Source: DASWID01 sp049682815
GTDB taxonomy: Bacteria > Desulfobacterota_D > UBA1144 > Nemesobacterales > CSP1-2
DNA: 64,000 nucleotides
Reading direction: 5' to 3'
NCBI GenBank assembly: GCA_049682815.1
Contig: JBAUII010000078.1
Coordinates: forward strand, 1-64,000
Shown in pieces: positions 16,985-25,874 of this stretch (position 1 is its first letter; every line of letters starts with the position of its first letter). The position numbers were made by a program, and so were the translations under genes. The notes under the pieces are model-generated. The model saw nothing but the letters and a program-made list of their open reading frames with translations, ran no database searches and was not told the DNA's origin.

Positions 16985-18295
16985 CTAAACCTCATTTTGA
17001 GAGTTCCCGCCGGAGTATTCTTTTAATTTAGCCTCTTCATCAAGGTTAAAAATTTTCCTAATTGTATCTACATAGATGTCACCCGTTAATCTAGAAGCCT
17101 CCATTCTTAACCTGGTTACCGGGTGATGAAGAATCTTACCTATGATTCCAGATGCCATCCCTTCTATGATCTCCCTGTCCCTTTCCGAGATGTCGCCTAA
17201 CTTCTTTAAGGCCTTCTCAACCTCAATGCATTTAATTTCATGAAACCTTCTTCTTATGGAGATGATGGTCGGTACGGCCTTAAGCCCTTCGAGCCACTGA
17301 TGGAACCCTGTATCTCCTTGAAGCACTATCTCCTCAGCCTTTTCTAGGTGATCGTGTCTTATCTTGGAGGTTTCAACTACGACACCCTGAAGGTCGTCTA
17401 TGTCGTAAAGATAGACGTTTTCAAGCTCCCCAACTCTCGGGTCAACATCTCTCGGGACTCCAATATCTATCATAAACATGGGCTCATTGCGCCTGAGCTT
17501 CAATGCATCGAGAACGTTCTGTGGCTTTATTATAAAATCATTAGAACCGGTAGCGGTGATCACGATGTCCGATTCCTTTAAGTAATCGTAAGCCTCTTCG
17601 ATTCTTATCGCTCTGCCCCCCGTTTTCTCAGTAATCTCTTGGGCTCGCCCAATCGTGCGATTTGCGATGATTAAGTCTCTTACACCTGCCGCCACAAGAT
17701 GAGTCAGAGCATGCTTTCCCATCCCTCCCGCTCCTATTAGCATGACTCTTCTCCTTGAAAGGTCGTCAAATATTCTCTTTGTAAGCTCCACCGCCGCATG
17801 ACTTACCGAGGTCGCATAGTTTCCTATCCCGGTTTCGGTTCTCACCCTCTTTGCAACAAAAAAGGCATGATTGAAAAGGCGGTTGAGTATAGGTCCTGTA
17901 GTCTTGTTGCCAACAGCCAACCTATAAGCGTCCTTAACCTGTCCCAGTATCTGCGGTTCACCCATCACCATAGAATCTAGGCTAGACGTAACTCGAAGCA
18001 TGTGCCTTGTGACGGCATTTCTCATCAGAACGTAGAGGTAATGAGCAAAGTACCGTATAGGAACGCCATGAAATTCAGATAGAAAATCTTTAATTTCCTC
18101 TATGCCGTCTTCATTTTCTGTTACTGCATATACCTCCACACGATTACAGGTGGAGAGGATTGCACATTCTTTAATTCCAGCCTTCTGTCGCAAGCCATCC
18201 AGTCCAGCTCCGAGCGAAGACATTTCAAAATAGAGATTCTCCCTGACCTCGACAGGGGCAGTCTTATGATTAAGTCCGACAAGAACCAGTCTCAT
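16985..18295 (-). CDS. hemA: Glutamyl-tRNA reductase
   Basis: 436 aa from ATG 18295; the frame extends 13 codons upstream, but family members begin MRLVLVGLNHKTAPVEVRE. NADPH-dependent reduction of glutamyl-tRNA to glutamate-1-semialdehyde, the first step of C5 tetrapyrrole synthesis. Signature motifs: GLNHKTAPVEVRE, the catalytic Cys in LSTCNRVEVYA, the nucleotide-binding GAGGMGKHA, and the C-terminal dimerisation helices. A cytochrome-rich locus would need high heme flux. cobA-hemD, further along the window, is another tetrapyrrole gene. Confidence 0.97.
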   Translation of the reverse strand: MRLVLVGLNHKTAPVEVRENLYFEMSSLGAGLDGLRQKAGIKECAILSTCNRVEVYAVTENEDGIEEIKDFLSEFHGVPIRYFAHYLYVLMRNAVTRHMLRVTSSLDSMVMGEPQILGQVKDAYRLAVGNKTTGPILNRLFNHAFFVAKRVRTETGIGNYATSVSHAAVELTKRIFDDLSRRRVMLIGAGGMGKHALTHLVAAGVRDLIIANRTIGRAQEITEKTGGRAIRIEEAYDYLKESDIVITATGSNDFIIKPQNVLDALKLRRNEPMFMIDIGVPRDVDPRVGELENVYLYDIDDLQGVVVETSKIRHDHLEKAEEIVLQGDTGFHQWLEGLKAVPTIISIRRRFHEIKCIEVEKALKKLGDISERDREIIEGMASGIIGKILHHPVTRLRMEASRLTGDIYVDTIRKIFNLDEEAKLKEYSGGNSQNEV

Positions 18296-18506
18296 CTTGC
18301 TGAAGCGTAGGGATGCAAAGTTTGTGCCAAACAATTACAGATCGCTAAAACAATTTAACTAGTGCATTCTGCCGCAGTTCGCTAGAGGGGTTTCATCCGA
18401 AGCAAAATATTTCGTATGTCAGATTATCATACAATCCATTTGCCGTTCTTGATAACAACAATTCTATATTAGCAAAGAGGCTACTTTTTGGGGCCTGTCG
18501 GGGTTT

Positions 18507-18521
18507 TGGCATGGAACTTGC
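18507..18521 (+). promoter_or_regulatory. Sigma-54 (-24/-12) promoter, near consensus
   Basis: TGGCATG-GAAC-TTGC followed by T. Predicted start near 18533, immediately before the small membrane-protein gene and the bc-type complex genes. Confidence 0.75.
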
Positions 18522-18539
18522 TCTCAATTGGATCAGAGC

Positions 18540-18737
18540 GTGAATGTAAAAAAACTGACAATCGTGGCTGGTGCAAATTTTTTCATCGTTTCTATTTTCA
18601 TTTTTCATCATATTCCTCGTATATACTGGACTCTTGATGTGGAAAAAGATAAATTAACTCTGAGCCAGTTGTGGCGACTGAAAAAGAAAGCTTTACTTGC
18701 GGCAAAAGACGTCTTACGCTTGGGAACCTCTTTCTAG
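18540..18737 (+). CDS. Small single-pass membrane protein heading bc-type operon
   Basis: 65 aa from GTG 18540 (TTG 18528 possible, but it lies upstream of the predicted transcription start). One hydrophobic helix (IVAGANFFIVSIFIF), then HHIPRIYW and a basic amphipathic tail (LSQLWRLKKKALLAAKD). The stop is one base before the pentaheme ATG, and the sigma-54 element ends about 20 bases upstream. The compact fit between promoter and next gene supports it being real. No clear ribosome site and no recognised family. Confidence 0.45.
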   Translation: MNVKKLTIVAGANFFIVSIFIFHHIPRIYWTLDVEKDKLTLSQLWRLKKKALLAAKDVLRLGTSF

Positions 18738-18738
18738 A

Positions 18739-19986
18739 ATGCTTAACAGAGTGGATCTATTCTTCGTTATTCTGGGTCTCTATGTAATTCCTCTCACCGT
18801 GGGAGCCATCACGGACCATCCTATTGTTAAGAAGGAGGGGTACACAGAGAGTCAGGTCTGTGGTGCCTGCCATAGGATGATATTTAAACAGTGGGGGAAT
18901 TCGTTACACGCTTCTTCAATCAGCGACCCCGTTTTTCTCGGCGTTTATAATGAAGTGGAGAAGGAAGAGAATAGAAGATTCTGCCTTAAATGTCATGCTC
19001 CTACCGTGAGGGTTACTGGCGATTATAACCTCACCCAGCCCATAACCAAGGAAGGGGTTACGTGTGATTTTTGTCATACCATAAAAGGCGTAGACCTAAG
19101 TAAGGAAGAACCATTTGAATTTGCGCTGGGTTTTGTAAAGAGAGGTCCACTCAAGAGCGACTTGGAAATAGGACATGAGAATCTCTTTTCTGAGATCCAC
19201 CTAAAGGCTGAATTCTGCGCCGGGTGTCATGAAGTCGTAAACGAAAATGGATTTCACGTCATGAGTACTTATTCGGAATGGAAACAGGGACCTTATGCGG
19301 AAAAGGGGATCCAATGTCAGAATTGTCATATGCCAGAGGAGTTTGGGGTTCCTATCGTCAATCCTGAAATTGCAAGAACCCAACATAATGTAACTGCACA
19401 TAAATTTCTAGGGGGACATTCTCAGATAAACATAACCACGGCTGCTATGCTGACCCAGGTTATCGAAAAAGCCGATGACCATATCTCGGTCGTAGTCTAT
19501 GTAACGAACGCGGAAGCGGGGCACTCTTTACCCACTGGCATTCCTTCGCGAAAAGTAATACTCACGGTTAAACTTCTCGACCCCAGGGGACAGGAGCTTA
19601 AAAGTAAGGAGGTCGTATACAGACGAGTTCTTGTTGATGGCGAGGGAATAGAGATTCCGGAAGAAAATATTAAGGAAATGTTTCTAAAAGCTACGTCTGT
19701 AAAGAGCGATAACCGTATCAGGCCAAAGGAAACGCGGAGGGAGGAGTTTGCGTTTCCCCTCCCGAAAGGAATTGGCGGGAGCCTTTTGGTGGAATCTACA
19801 TTGGAATACGAATTCAGAGTTCCTTACCTCGAACCAAATATAATGAAGGTAGAGATGGCAGAGGATGAACAATTAATAGAAATTGAGAAAAGAAGTATAA
19901 GCACATGGGGTTGGTTTGCTTTGCTCGTTATAGTATTGGTAGTTTTGTTTTTACTGCATATAACATATCAAAGATTAAGGAGGTGA
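18739..19986 (+). CDS. Membrane-anchored pentaheme cytochrome c of bc-type complex
   Basis: 415 aa from ATG 18739; TTG 18697 in frame is less likely because it lies within the upstream small gene. N-terminal hydrophobic leader, five CXXCH motifs (CGACH, CLKCH, CDFCH, CAGCH, CQNCH) in the first 230 residues, a beta-rich domain (ITTAAMLTQVIEKADDHISVVVYV, GHSLPTG), and a C-terminal TM helix (GWFALLVIVLVVLFLLHI). It resembles the cytochrome c554-like multiheme family. The Rieske gene starts 6 bases later, so it is likely to replace or supplement cytochrome c1 as electron acceptor. Confidence 0.85.
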   Translation: MLNRVDLFFVILGLYVIPLTVGAITDHPIVKKEGYTESQVCGACHRMIFKQWGNSLHASSISDPVFLGVYNEVEKEENRRFCLKCHAPTVRVTGDYNLTQPITKEGVTCDFCHTIKGVDLSKEEPFEFALGFVKRGPLKSDLEIGHENLFSEIHLKAEFCAGCHEVVNENGFHVMSTYSEWKQGPYAEKGIQCQNCHMPEEFGVPIVNPEIARTQHNVTAHKFLGGHSQINITTAAMLTQVIEKADDHISVVVYVTNAEAGHSLPTGIPSRKVILTVKLLDPRGQELKSKEVVYRRVLVDGEGIEIPEENIKEMFLKATSVKSDNRIRPKETRREEFAFPLPKGIGGSLLVESTLEYEFRVPYLEPNIMKVEMAEDEQLIEIEKRSISTWGWFALLVIVLVVLFLLHITYQRLRR

Positions 19987-19991
19987 CCGCC

Positions 19992-20435
19992 ATGGGCGAT
20001 GAAATCGGGAGAAGGGATTTCTTTGGCACGCTTGTTAAATGGATATTTGGTCTTACAGTCTTAAGCTGGATACCGCCTATGGTAGCATATCTTTTACCAA
20101 AATCGACGGCCGGGACAGAAAAGGTCTTTTTAAACCCTTCGGGTAAACCCATAATGGTGTCGGCTGTATCAGAAGAGGGATCACAAACGGGACTTGCTTT
20201 CGGTCGCCCAACAGTTGTCATCGATTATAAGGGCGAGCTCAGGGCCTTTTCGGCAGTGTGTACACACCTTGGATGTATTGTACAATGGGAAAAGGATGCG
20301 GGTATTTTTTTGTGTCCTTGTCATGCGGGTAAATTTGACGCCAATGGAAACGTTATTTCAGGACCGCCTCCCAAGCCACTTCCCCAGTACGGCGTTAAAG
20401 TTGTGGAGAATGAAATAAAACTATCAGAGGCTTGA
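19992..20435 (+). CDS. Rieske iron-sulfur protein of bc-type complex
   Basis: 147 aa from ATG 19992, fixed by AAGGAGGTGACC just upstream. An N-terminal TM anchor (WIFGLTVLSWIPPMVAYLL) preceded by a GRRDFF twin-arginine motif, then the [2Fe-2S] ligands in CTHLGC and CPCHAGKFD, and the Pro loop GPPPKPLPQY. It transfers electrons from quinol at the Qo site to the cytochrome c partner. Cytochrome b follows after 1 base. Confidence 0.95.
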   Translation: MGDEIGRRDFFGTLVKWIFGLTVLSWIPPMVAYLLPKSTAGTEKVFLNPSGKPIMVSAVSEEGSQTGLAFGRPTVVIDYKGELRAFSAVCTHLGCIVQWEKDAGIFLCPCHAGKFDANGNVISGPPPKPLPQYGVKVVENEIKLSEA

Positions 20436-20436
20436 T

Positions 20437-21492
20437 ATGTTGAAGAATATCGTAGATTGGATTGATGAGAGAGTTGGGATTAGAGAGGTAGTAAAAAGTA
20501 ATCTCACCGGCTATATGGTTCCGGCGAATCTAAGTTTTTGGTACTCTATGGGCGCCGCACTCCTCGCAATGCTTTTAATCCAGTTTATATCCGGCATCTT
20601 GCTTCTCATATATTATATCCCCGATGTAGACAAGGCCTTTGATAGTGTCACCTATATAACTAACGAGGTTCCGTTCGGGTGGTTAATGAGAAGGGTTCAT
20701 GCGATGGCAGCGAATATATTCATAGCTGTACTCTTCCTCCATATGGCGAGTACCCTTTTTATGGGCTCTTATAAGAAACCCAGAGAGCTACAGTGGATCT
20801 CGGGCTGCGTGCTTTTGTCTTTGGGATTTTTAGCAGCGCTCTCGGGCTATCTCCTTCCTTGGAGCCAGCTCTCTTACTGGGCCACTACAGTTGCAACGGA
20901 TACGATAAGTGCGGTGCCTTATATTGGCAATGAACTAGTAAAGTGGGTAAGAGGCAGTGAAAGTGTGGGTCAAGCAACGTTGGGTAGATTTTTCACCTTG
21001 CATGTCATAGTCGTGCCTTTATTATTTCTAATGCTGGTAGCAATGCACCTGTTCTTTATGAGGAGAACGGGTATATCCTATCCTCCGGGGACTAAGAAAG
21101 AAGAGGTGAAAAAGGTTCCCTTCGTGCCCCACTTTGCGTTAGAGGACCTGAAGGTTATATACTTTTTCCTCGGAATCCTTTTCATATTCGTCTTCTTTTA
21201 CCCGAAGCTTTATTTTCCAACAGATGCCTTGGAACCGGCGGACCCATTCTTTACACCTCCTCATATAAAGCCTGAGTGGTATTTTCTTGCTACATACCAG
21301 ATGCTTAAGCTAATTCCGAACAAGTTTCTGGGGGTATTTATACAGATTTTGCTGATTCTCTTTCTTATTTTCTTACCTCTAATCGATGTCGGCCGTGAAA
21401 GATATCCTCTAAGAAGGCCAGTTTTCTTGACGCTGGCAATTCTTGGGGTATTGATCTTTGTAGCCCTTACAGTTTTGGGAAAAATTCTCTAA
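20437..21492 (+). CDS. Cytochrome b (b6-like N-terminus fused to subunit IV-like C-terminus)
   Basis: 351 aa integral membrane quinol oxidase subunit. Heme b ligands H88/H102 and H189/H204; the second pair is spaced by 14 residues, as in cytochrome b6 rather than mitochondrial-type b. The Qo-site PEWY motif is present (KPEWYFLATYQML). It has eight or so TM helices, with b6 and subunit IV portions in one chain. Together with Rieske and two pentaheme proteins it makes a menaquinol:cytochrome c oxidoreductase. Confidence 0.95.
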   Translation: MLKNIVDWIDERVGIREVVKSNLTGYMVPANLSFWYSMGAALLAMLLIQFISGILLLIYYIPDVDKAFDSVTYITNEVPFGWLMRRVHAMAANIFIAVLFLHMASTLFMGSYKKPRELQWISGCVLLSLGFLAALSGYLLPWSQLSYWATTVATDTISAVPYIGNELVKWVRGSESVGQATLGRFFTLHVIVVPLLFLMLVAMHLFFMRRTGISYPPGTKKEEVKKVPFVPHFALEDLKVIYFFLGILFIFVFFYPKLYFPTDALEPADPFFTPPHIKPEWYFLATYQMLKLIPNKFLGVFIQILLILFLIFLPLIDVGRERYPLRRPVFLTLAILGVLIFVALTVLGKIL

Positions 21493-21504
21493 AAGGGAGA
21501 TGAA

Positions 21505-22302
21505 ATGATTGTCAAATATTTACTCCTTTTTTCTTTTTCGCCGCTTATCTTTGCTTTTGTGGTTCATGTTGTTGCCCAAGAACAGGAAAGCTCCTGCATT
21601 TCTTGTCATACTGAGTTCGGGGATGATTTGGCCAAGCCTGTAGAGCTTTGGCAAGAAAGCATTCATAAACAAAATGGTATATCCTGTAACAACTGTCACG
21701 GTGGCAACCCTGATTTACAGGATATGGAAGCGATGGGCCCGGAGGAAGGTTTTGTTGGAGCCCCTACAAAAGAAGAGGTTCCTGAGTTCTGTGGAAAGTG
21801 CCATGTGGCTGTTATGGAGAACTACATGAAGAGTCCTCATTGGCTAACCGAGAAGAAGAAACGCCCAGTTTGCACTACATGCCATACCGCTCACCATCAG
21901 CAAAGGGCTACCTTGGGCCTAATAAACGAAGAGAATTGCTCGAGGTGTCACACGTATGAACGGGCAAAAAAGATAAAATTTGTTATGGAAGGAACGGAGA
22001 CGAAGATAAACCAGCTTAATGAGAGTATTGAGAAGGTTAAGGAAGAGGGTTTTGATACTAAAAGCCTTGAAGATGCACTTTTTGCAAACAGAAACCAGTT
22101 TCACCGCTTAACACACGTTCTTTCCGTAGACCTGATAATAGACAGGACGGGCACGATTACAGATGATCTTGACAAAATCGAAAATGATGTTCAGAGCGAT
22201 GAAACTATAATCAGACGCAGGAAGATCTTTGGCGCAATCCTCATCGCGTTCCTTTTTATCTCGGCATTCGTGATTCACAATTATAGGAAATCCCTGTCTT
22301 AA
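21505..22302 (+). CDS. Pentaheme cytochrome c with C-terminal membrane anchor
   Basis: 265 aa. Sec signal, five CXXCH motifs (CISCH, CNNCHGGNP, CGKCH, CTTCH, CSRCH) in the first 150 residues, a helical coiled segment (KINQLNESIEKVKEEG), and a C-terminal TM helix (FGAILIAFLFISAFVI). A second multiheme subunit of the bc-type complex; AAGGGAG precedes its ATG, 12 bases after cytochrome b. Electron outlet from the complex to periplasmic carriers. Confidence 0.87.
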   Translation: MIVKYLLLFSFSPLIFAFVVHVVAQEQESSCISCHTEFGDDLAKPVELWQESIHKQNGISCNNCHGGNPDLQDMEAMGPEEGFVGAPTKEEVPEFCGKCHVAVMENYMKSPHWLTEKKKRPVCTTCHTAHHQQRATLGLINEENCSRCHTYERAKKIKFVMEGTETKINQLNESIEKVKEEGFDTKSLEDALFANRNQFHRLTHVLSVDLIIDRTGTITDDLDKIENDVQSDETIIRRRKIFGAILIAFLFISAFVIHNYRKSLS

Positions 22303-22394
22303 CCCCTTCCAAAAGCCTAGGGGTCGGGCCTGAACCTTATACCATTTTTATAACTGTACGAATTTTGAATATCTTGAAATTCTTTCATCGACCT

Positions 22395-22428
22395 GGGCCT
22401 GAATCCTGATTGTTTTGGTTCTAGGCCC
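22395..22428. terminator. Hairpin between convergent operons
   Basis: GGGCCT-GAATCC pairs imperfectly with GGTTCTAGGCCC over a T-rich loop. Possible bidirectional terminator; no good U-tract. Confidence 0.4.
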
Positions 22429-22458
22429 CTGTTCCCCGACTGGGGATCCATTTTAATT

Positions 22459-22578
22459 GTCATTGCGAGCGTTAGCGAAGCAATCTGCTTCATTAATCCT
22501 ATAATGTGATGTATAAACAAAGGCTCTGCCAATTTCGGAGGAGATTGCTTCGAGACATTTCAAGTCTCTCGCAATGAC
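22459..22578. repeat. Palindromic MITE/REP-like element
   Basis: Terminal inverted repeats GTCATTGCGAG (22459-22469) and CTCGCAATGAC (22568-22578), with internal GAAGCAATCT (22477-22486) opposite AGATTGCTTC (22542-22551). No coding capacity. Related degenerate copies lie at 10043-10126 and 63405-63474. Confidence 0.8.
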
Positions 22579-22634
22579 ATCTGAGACTTCCGGTTTCTAT
22601 TACGATACACCGCGGCAAGCTAGCACACAGAGTA

Positions 22635-23882
22635 TTAGTTGGTAGTTTTTAGTGCATCATGTGCCTGTCTAGATGACAATTGGGATAAGTTGTTCATTTG
22701 CTTCGCTCTTTTATTGTCGGTGAATCTTTTCAAAAGACTTACGGAGTGTTCAAACTCGGATGCGTTCTTAACCTCTAGATACCCCTTTTGCACGGCACGA
22801 TTGAGTATGCTTTCTCCCAATTCAGATCTAATGATAAGTATTGTCCATCCATCTGTTCCCACACCGCCGGCTGAAATATCGGCGTACTCAGCGCTGAAGT
22901 CACCACAGTATTCGCACTGGTCTCTGTGATAAGGCTTTAGTTCCTCTAGGGGAGTCTCAATTCTTGTCCCATCTCTCAAATCTATAAAAACCTTTCTTTT
23001 TATGTTTACTTTGATTATTTCACGAGGATCAAGTTCGAGTTTCCCTATTATGTATTCACGCATATAACCGTCGTAATCATAGGATTCGGTACAGAAAAGA
23101 CCTATAGCCAATCTTACAGAATCCACATATTGCCTGAGGTGTTTTTTCTGTTTTTCTACGTTTTTTGAACCTCTATCGGGAGTGATAAAGCCTGTATCTG
23201 CTCCTAAGGCAGCGGCGTATCCCGAGATTTCGCATGGGACCCCAACTAAAGCTAGATTCTTTAATTTGTATTTATCTACGGCTTCTACCAGAGCCAGGGG
23301 GGTTGGGCAATACGTATACCAAGATTTTGAAGTACGCATTAGCTCGTCTACGCTTTTTACAACAGTCGGTACAGGCTCGAGCCATAGATTATCGGAGGGA
23401 CCGGCTACTGCGGCACCTTCGATGATCCCTTCCTCAAAAGCACACCTCAGGATTTCCCTTACTGCTCCACCATCTTGTGCATTTGCAACTACTCCTGGAT
23501 CAGCGCTCCTAGTGGCACATATAAATCGAGTGATACCATATGGCTCATCTTCACGTCTCTTTCTTCCAAAACGGCGTATGTCTATTTCTTCGGGTTCTAG
23601 CGGCTTCGAGGGCTCGAATCCCAATCCGGAGCATGCGTTTGAACACACATCACAACCAATATTCTCACTTATAGGGCAATAATCAAATCCAAGCATTGGT
23701 TTTGCTATGTACGGCATCGTAGAATTGTGATCGTATTTTATTACGCCATATGGACACGTAACCACACACATTGAACAGCCGCAACAGCTTCCCGTGGCGA
23801 CTACCTGGTTCATCATTCTCTTAAATGTTGGTTTGAACTCATCGTGTGCCGTGCCTTTCTTTTTTCCGTCTTTAACAGACAT
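22635..23882 (-). CDS. FrhB-family (F420 hydrogenase beta-like) flavo/iron-sulfur protein
   Basis: 415 aa, cytoplasmic. N-terminal Cys-rich cluster region CCGCSMCVVTCPYGVI, further cysteines (CPISENIGCDVCSNAC, HRDQCEYCGDFSAEYADIS), and the FrhB/FdhB core (QDGGAVREIL, LVGVPCEISGY, IGLFCTESY). This family passes electrons between FAD, FeS clusters and F420, ferredoxin or other carriers. It ends the korDABC-gltA operon, 5 bases after gltA, with AAGGAG before the ATG. A likely role is linking the ferredoxin used by KOR to another carrier. F420 use cannot be inferred from sequence alone. Confidence 0.85.
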   Translation of the reverse strand: MSVKDGKKKGTAHDEFKPTFKRMMNQVVATGSCCGCSMCVVTCPYGVIKYDHNSTMPYIAKPMLGFDYCPISENIGCDVCSNACSGLGFEPSKPLEPEEIDIRRFGRKRREDEPYGITRFICATRSADPGVVANAQDGGAVREILRCAFEEGIIEGAAVAGPSDNLWLEPVPTVVKSVDELMRTSKSWYTYCPTPLALVEAVDKYKLKNLALVGVPCEISGYAAALGADTGFITPDRGSKNVEKQKKHLRQYVDSVRLAIGLFCTESYDYDGYMREYIIGKLELDPREIIKVNIKRKVFIDLRDGTRIETPLEELKPYHRDQCEYCGDFSAEYADISAGGVGTDGWTILIIRSELGESILNRAVQKGYLEVKNASEFEHSVSLLKRFTDNKRAKQMNNLSQLSSRQAHDALKTTN

Positions 23883-23887
23883 ACTGT

Positions 23888-25177
23888 CTATCTCCTTTTT
23901 CCAGCCGGTTTATAATCACGTTTGTCCTTTCCCACGTAGACCTGTCTTGGTCGAGCTATTCTTGTGTCCTTATCCATTAGCATTTCTTCCCACTGGGCCA
24001 GCCAGCCTGAAGTCCGAGGAATGGCAAAAAGGACCGGAAATATGTCAACAGGGAACCCGAGGCTCTGGTAGATCAAACCAGTATAAAAGTCTACATTGGG
24101 GTATAGTCTGCGTTTAATAAAGTATTCATCCTCAAGTGCAATCCTTTCTACCTCTAGTGCTATTTCAAGCAGTGGATTCATGCCTGTGACCCCAAACACT
24201 TTATCGGCAGTATCCTTGATAATTTTTGCCCTCGGGTCATAGGCCTTATAAATGCGATGGCCGAACCCCATGAGTCTACCTTCACCGGCTTTGACCCTCT
24301 TGATAAACTCAGGAACTTTAACCTTGGAACCAATTTCATTTAGCATTCGCAGGGCTGCTTCGTTTGCCCCTCCGTGTAAGGGGCCATAAAGGGCTGCGAC
24401 ACCCGCCGCAATGGCAGAATAGGGATCTACTTGGGAGCTACCCACTGCGCGAACGGCATTGGCGCTACAATTCTGTTCGTGGTCTGCATGGAGGATGAAA
24501 AGTATATCAAGAGCCCTTTCTATAACGGGATCAGGCTTATACTTTGACTCTGTCATCTTAAACATCATGTTTAGAAAATTGCCGGTATAACTCAGGTCAT
24601 TATCAGGGTATGCGTAGGGCAAGCCCCGGCCATGGCGGTAAGCAAATGCGGCAAGAGTTGGCATCTTCGCAATCAGGCGGTGAATCTGCTTTTTACGTAC
24701 ATTTTCATCAAAGATATTTTTAGCTTCTGGATAAAAGGTTGATAGTGCTCCGACTGTGCTTAAAAGCATACCCATCGGATGAGCATCATAACGGAATCCC
24801 TCCATGAATTTTTTGATATTTTCATGAATAATCGTATGATGGGTTATATCATATATCCATTCTTCATATTCGGATTTGGAAGGGAGTTCTCCATGCAGAA
24901 GTAAGAAGGCTGTTTCCAAATAGTTACTTCCTTCTGCCAGTTGCTCAATCGGGTATCCCCTGTAGCGCAAAATACCTTTATCTCCATCGATAAAGGTAAT
25001 ATTACTCTTGCAGCTCGCTGTATTCCCGAAGGCAGGGTCGTAGCTCATGAGTCCAAAGTCGTCTTCAGAGACCTTCATCTGTCTAAGATCCATAGCACCA
25101 ATCGTCCCCTGAGTTATCGGGATTTCGAAACTACTGCCGGTACGATTATCAGTTATAGATAAGGCGTCTTTGGCCAT
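23888..25177 (-). CDS. gltA: Citrate synthase
   Basis: 429 aa, the usual length of the bacterial hexameric type. Condenses acetyl-CoA and oxaloacetate. Visible motifs: HADHEQNCSANAVR and GFGHRIYKAYDPRAK with the catalytic His residues, and SAIAAGVAALYGPLHGGANEA. GGGAGG precedes its ATG. It lies in the same operon as 2-oxoacid:ferredoxin oxidoreductase, which suggests a ferredoxin-linked TCA segment. Such an arrangement could run oxidatively or, in some anaerobes, in reverse. Confidence 0.97.
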   Translation of the reverse strand: MAKDALSITDNRTGSSFEIPITQGTIGAMDLRQMKVSEDDFGLMSYDPAFGNTASCKSNITFIDGDKGILRYRGYPIEQLAEGSNYLETAFLLLHGELPSKSEYEEWIYDITHHTIIHENIKKFMEGFRYDAHPMGMLLSTVGALSTFYPEAKNIFDENVRKKQIHRLIAKMPTLAAFAYRHGRGLPYAYPDNDLSYTGNFLNMMFKMTESKYKPDPVIERALDILFILHADHEQNCSANAVRAVGSSQVDPYSAIAAGVAALYGPLHGGANEAALRMLNEIGSKVKVPEFIKRVKAGEGRLMGFGHRIYKAYDPRAKIIKDTADKVFGVTGMNPLLEIALEVERIALEDEYFIKRRLYPNVDFYTGLIYQSLGFPVDIFPVLFAIPRTSGWLAQWEEMLMDKDTRIARPRQVYVGKDKRDYKPAGKRR

Positions 25178-25256
25178 TATAATTCCTCCCTTGAATATTT
25201 ATTATTATGACCTGCATAAATTCGATATTGCAAATAACGAATAAAGAGTTAAGTGG

Positions 25257-25871
25257 TTAGACATCCGAGCCCTTGCCCAAACCTTGTACTTTATCGCCAA
25301 CGTATGCGACATTGGGCGGGACCTTATTAGAAGCTTCTATCGCCAGCTTTATCCCCGCTTCAAGGGCGCTTAAGTTTAATCGCTCCGTTCCTTTGGGAAT
25401 TTTTGAAAAAAGGGCTTTTTTTATAGCCTCCGTTGAGACCACTTTTGTGATACCGACTATCGCTCCTAACGCAACTATATTGGCTACGATCACTTTACCC
25501 AACTGAGTTTTGGCTATTTGTATTATCGGAAGCCTATATACCCTATACTTTCCCATAGGAATATCTCTTACCATCTCATCATCAATTATCAAGATCCCTT
25601 CATCCTTAATACCTCCCGTATACATATTAGCCGCTTGTTGAGTTAGGGCTAGGAGTACATCGACCTTTGTCGCTTTTGGATAATCTATATCTCCATCGCT
25701 GATTATTACTACGGAACTGCTAAATCCGCCTCTAGACTCTGGCCCATATGATTGAGTCTGAACGGCGTTCTTCCCATCGTGAAGAGCGGCCGCCTCGGCT
25801 AAAATTACGCCGGCAAGTATGAGCCCCTGGCCACCCGAGCCACAAAGCCTTATCTCATATCTATCTGACAT
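25257..25871 (-). CDS. korC: 2-oxoacid:ferredoxin oxidoreductase gamma subunit
   Basis: 204 aa. GSGGQGLILAGVILAEAA and QTQSYGPESRGG are the characteristic gamma-domain motifs. Forms the KOR/OGOR complex with the alpha, beta and delta subunits encoded just upstream; three bases separate it from korB. 2-Oxoglutarate is the likeliest substrate given citrate synthase next door, but the substrate cannot be fixed by eye. Confidence 0.92.
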   Translation of the reverse strand: MSDRYEIRLCGSGGQGLILAGVILAEAAALHDGKNAVQTQSYGPESRGGFSSSVVIISDGDIDYPKATKVDVLLALTQQAANMYTGGIKDEGILIIDDEMVRDIPMGKYRVYRLPIIQIAKTQLGKVIVANIVALGAIVGITKVVSTEAIKKALFSKIPKGTERLNLSALEAGIKLAIEASNKVPPNVAYVGDKVQGLGKGSDV

Positions 25872-25874
25872 TGT

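Larger units (their letters stand above)
22303..22634. other. Convergent intergenic region with hairpins and a repeat
   Basis: Between convergent genes. Contains a hairpin (22395-22428), a weaker ACCCCT/AGGGGT hairpin (22302-22324) and a palindromic repeat element (22459-22578). Confidence 0.6.
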
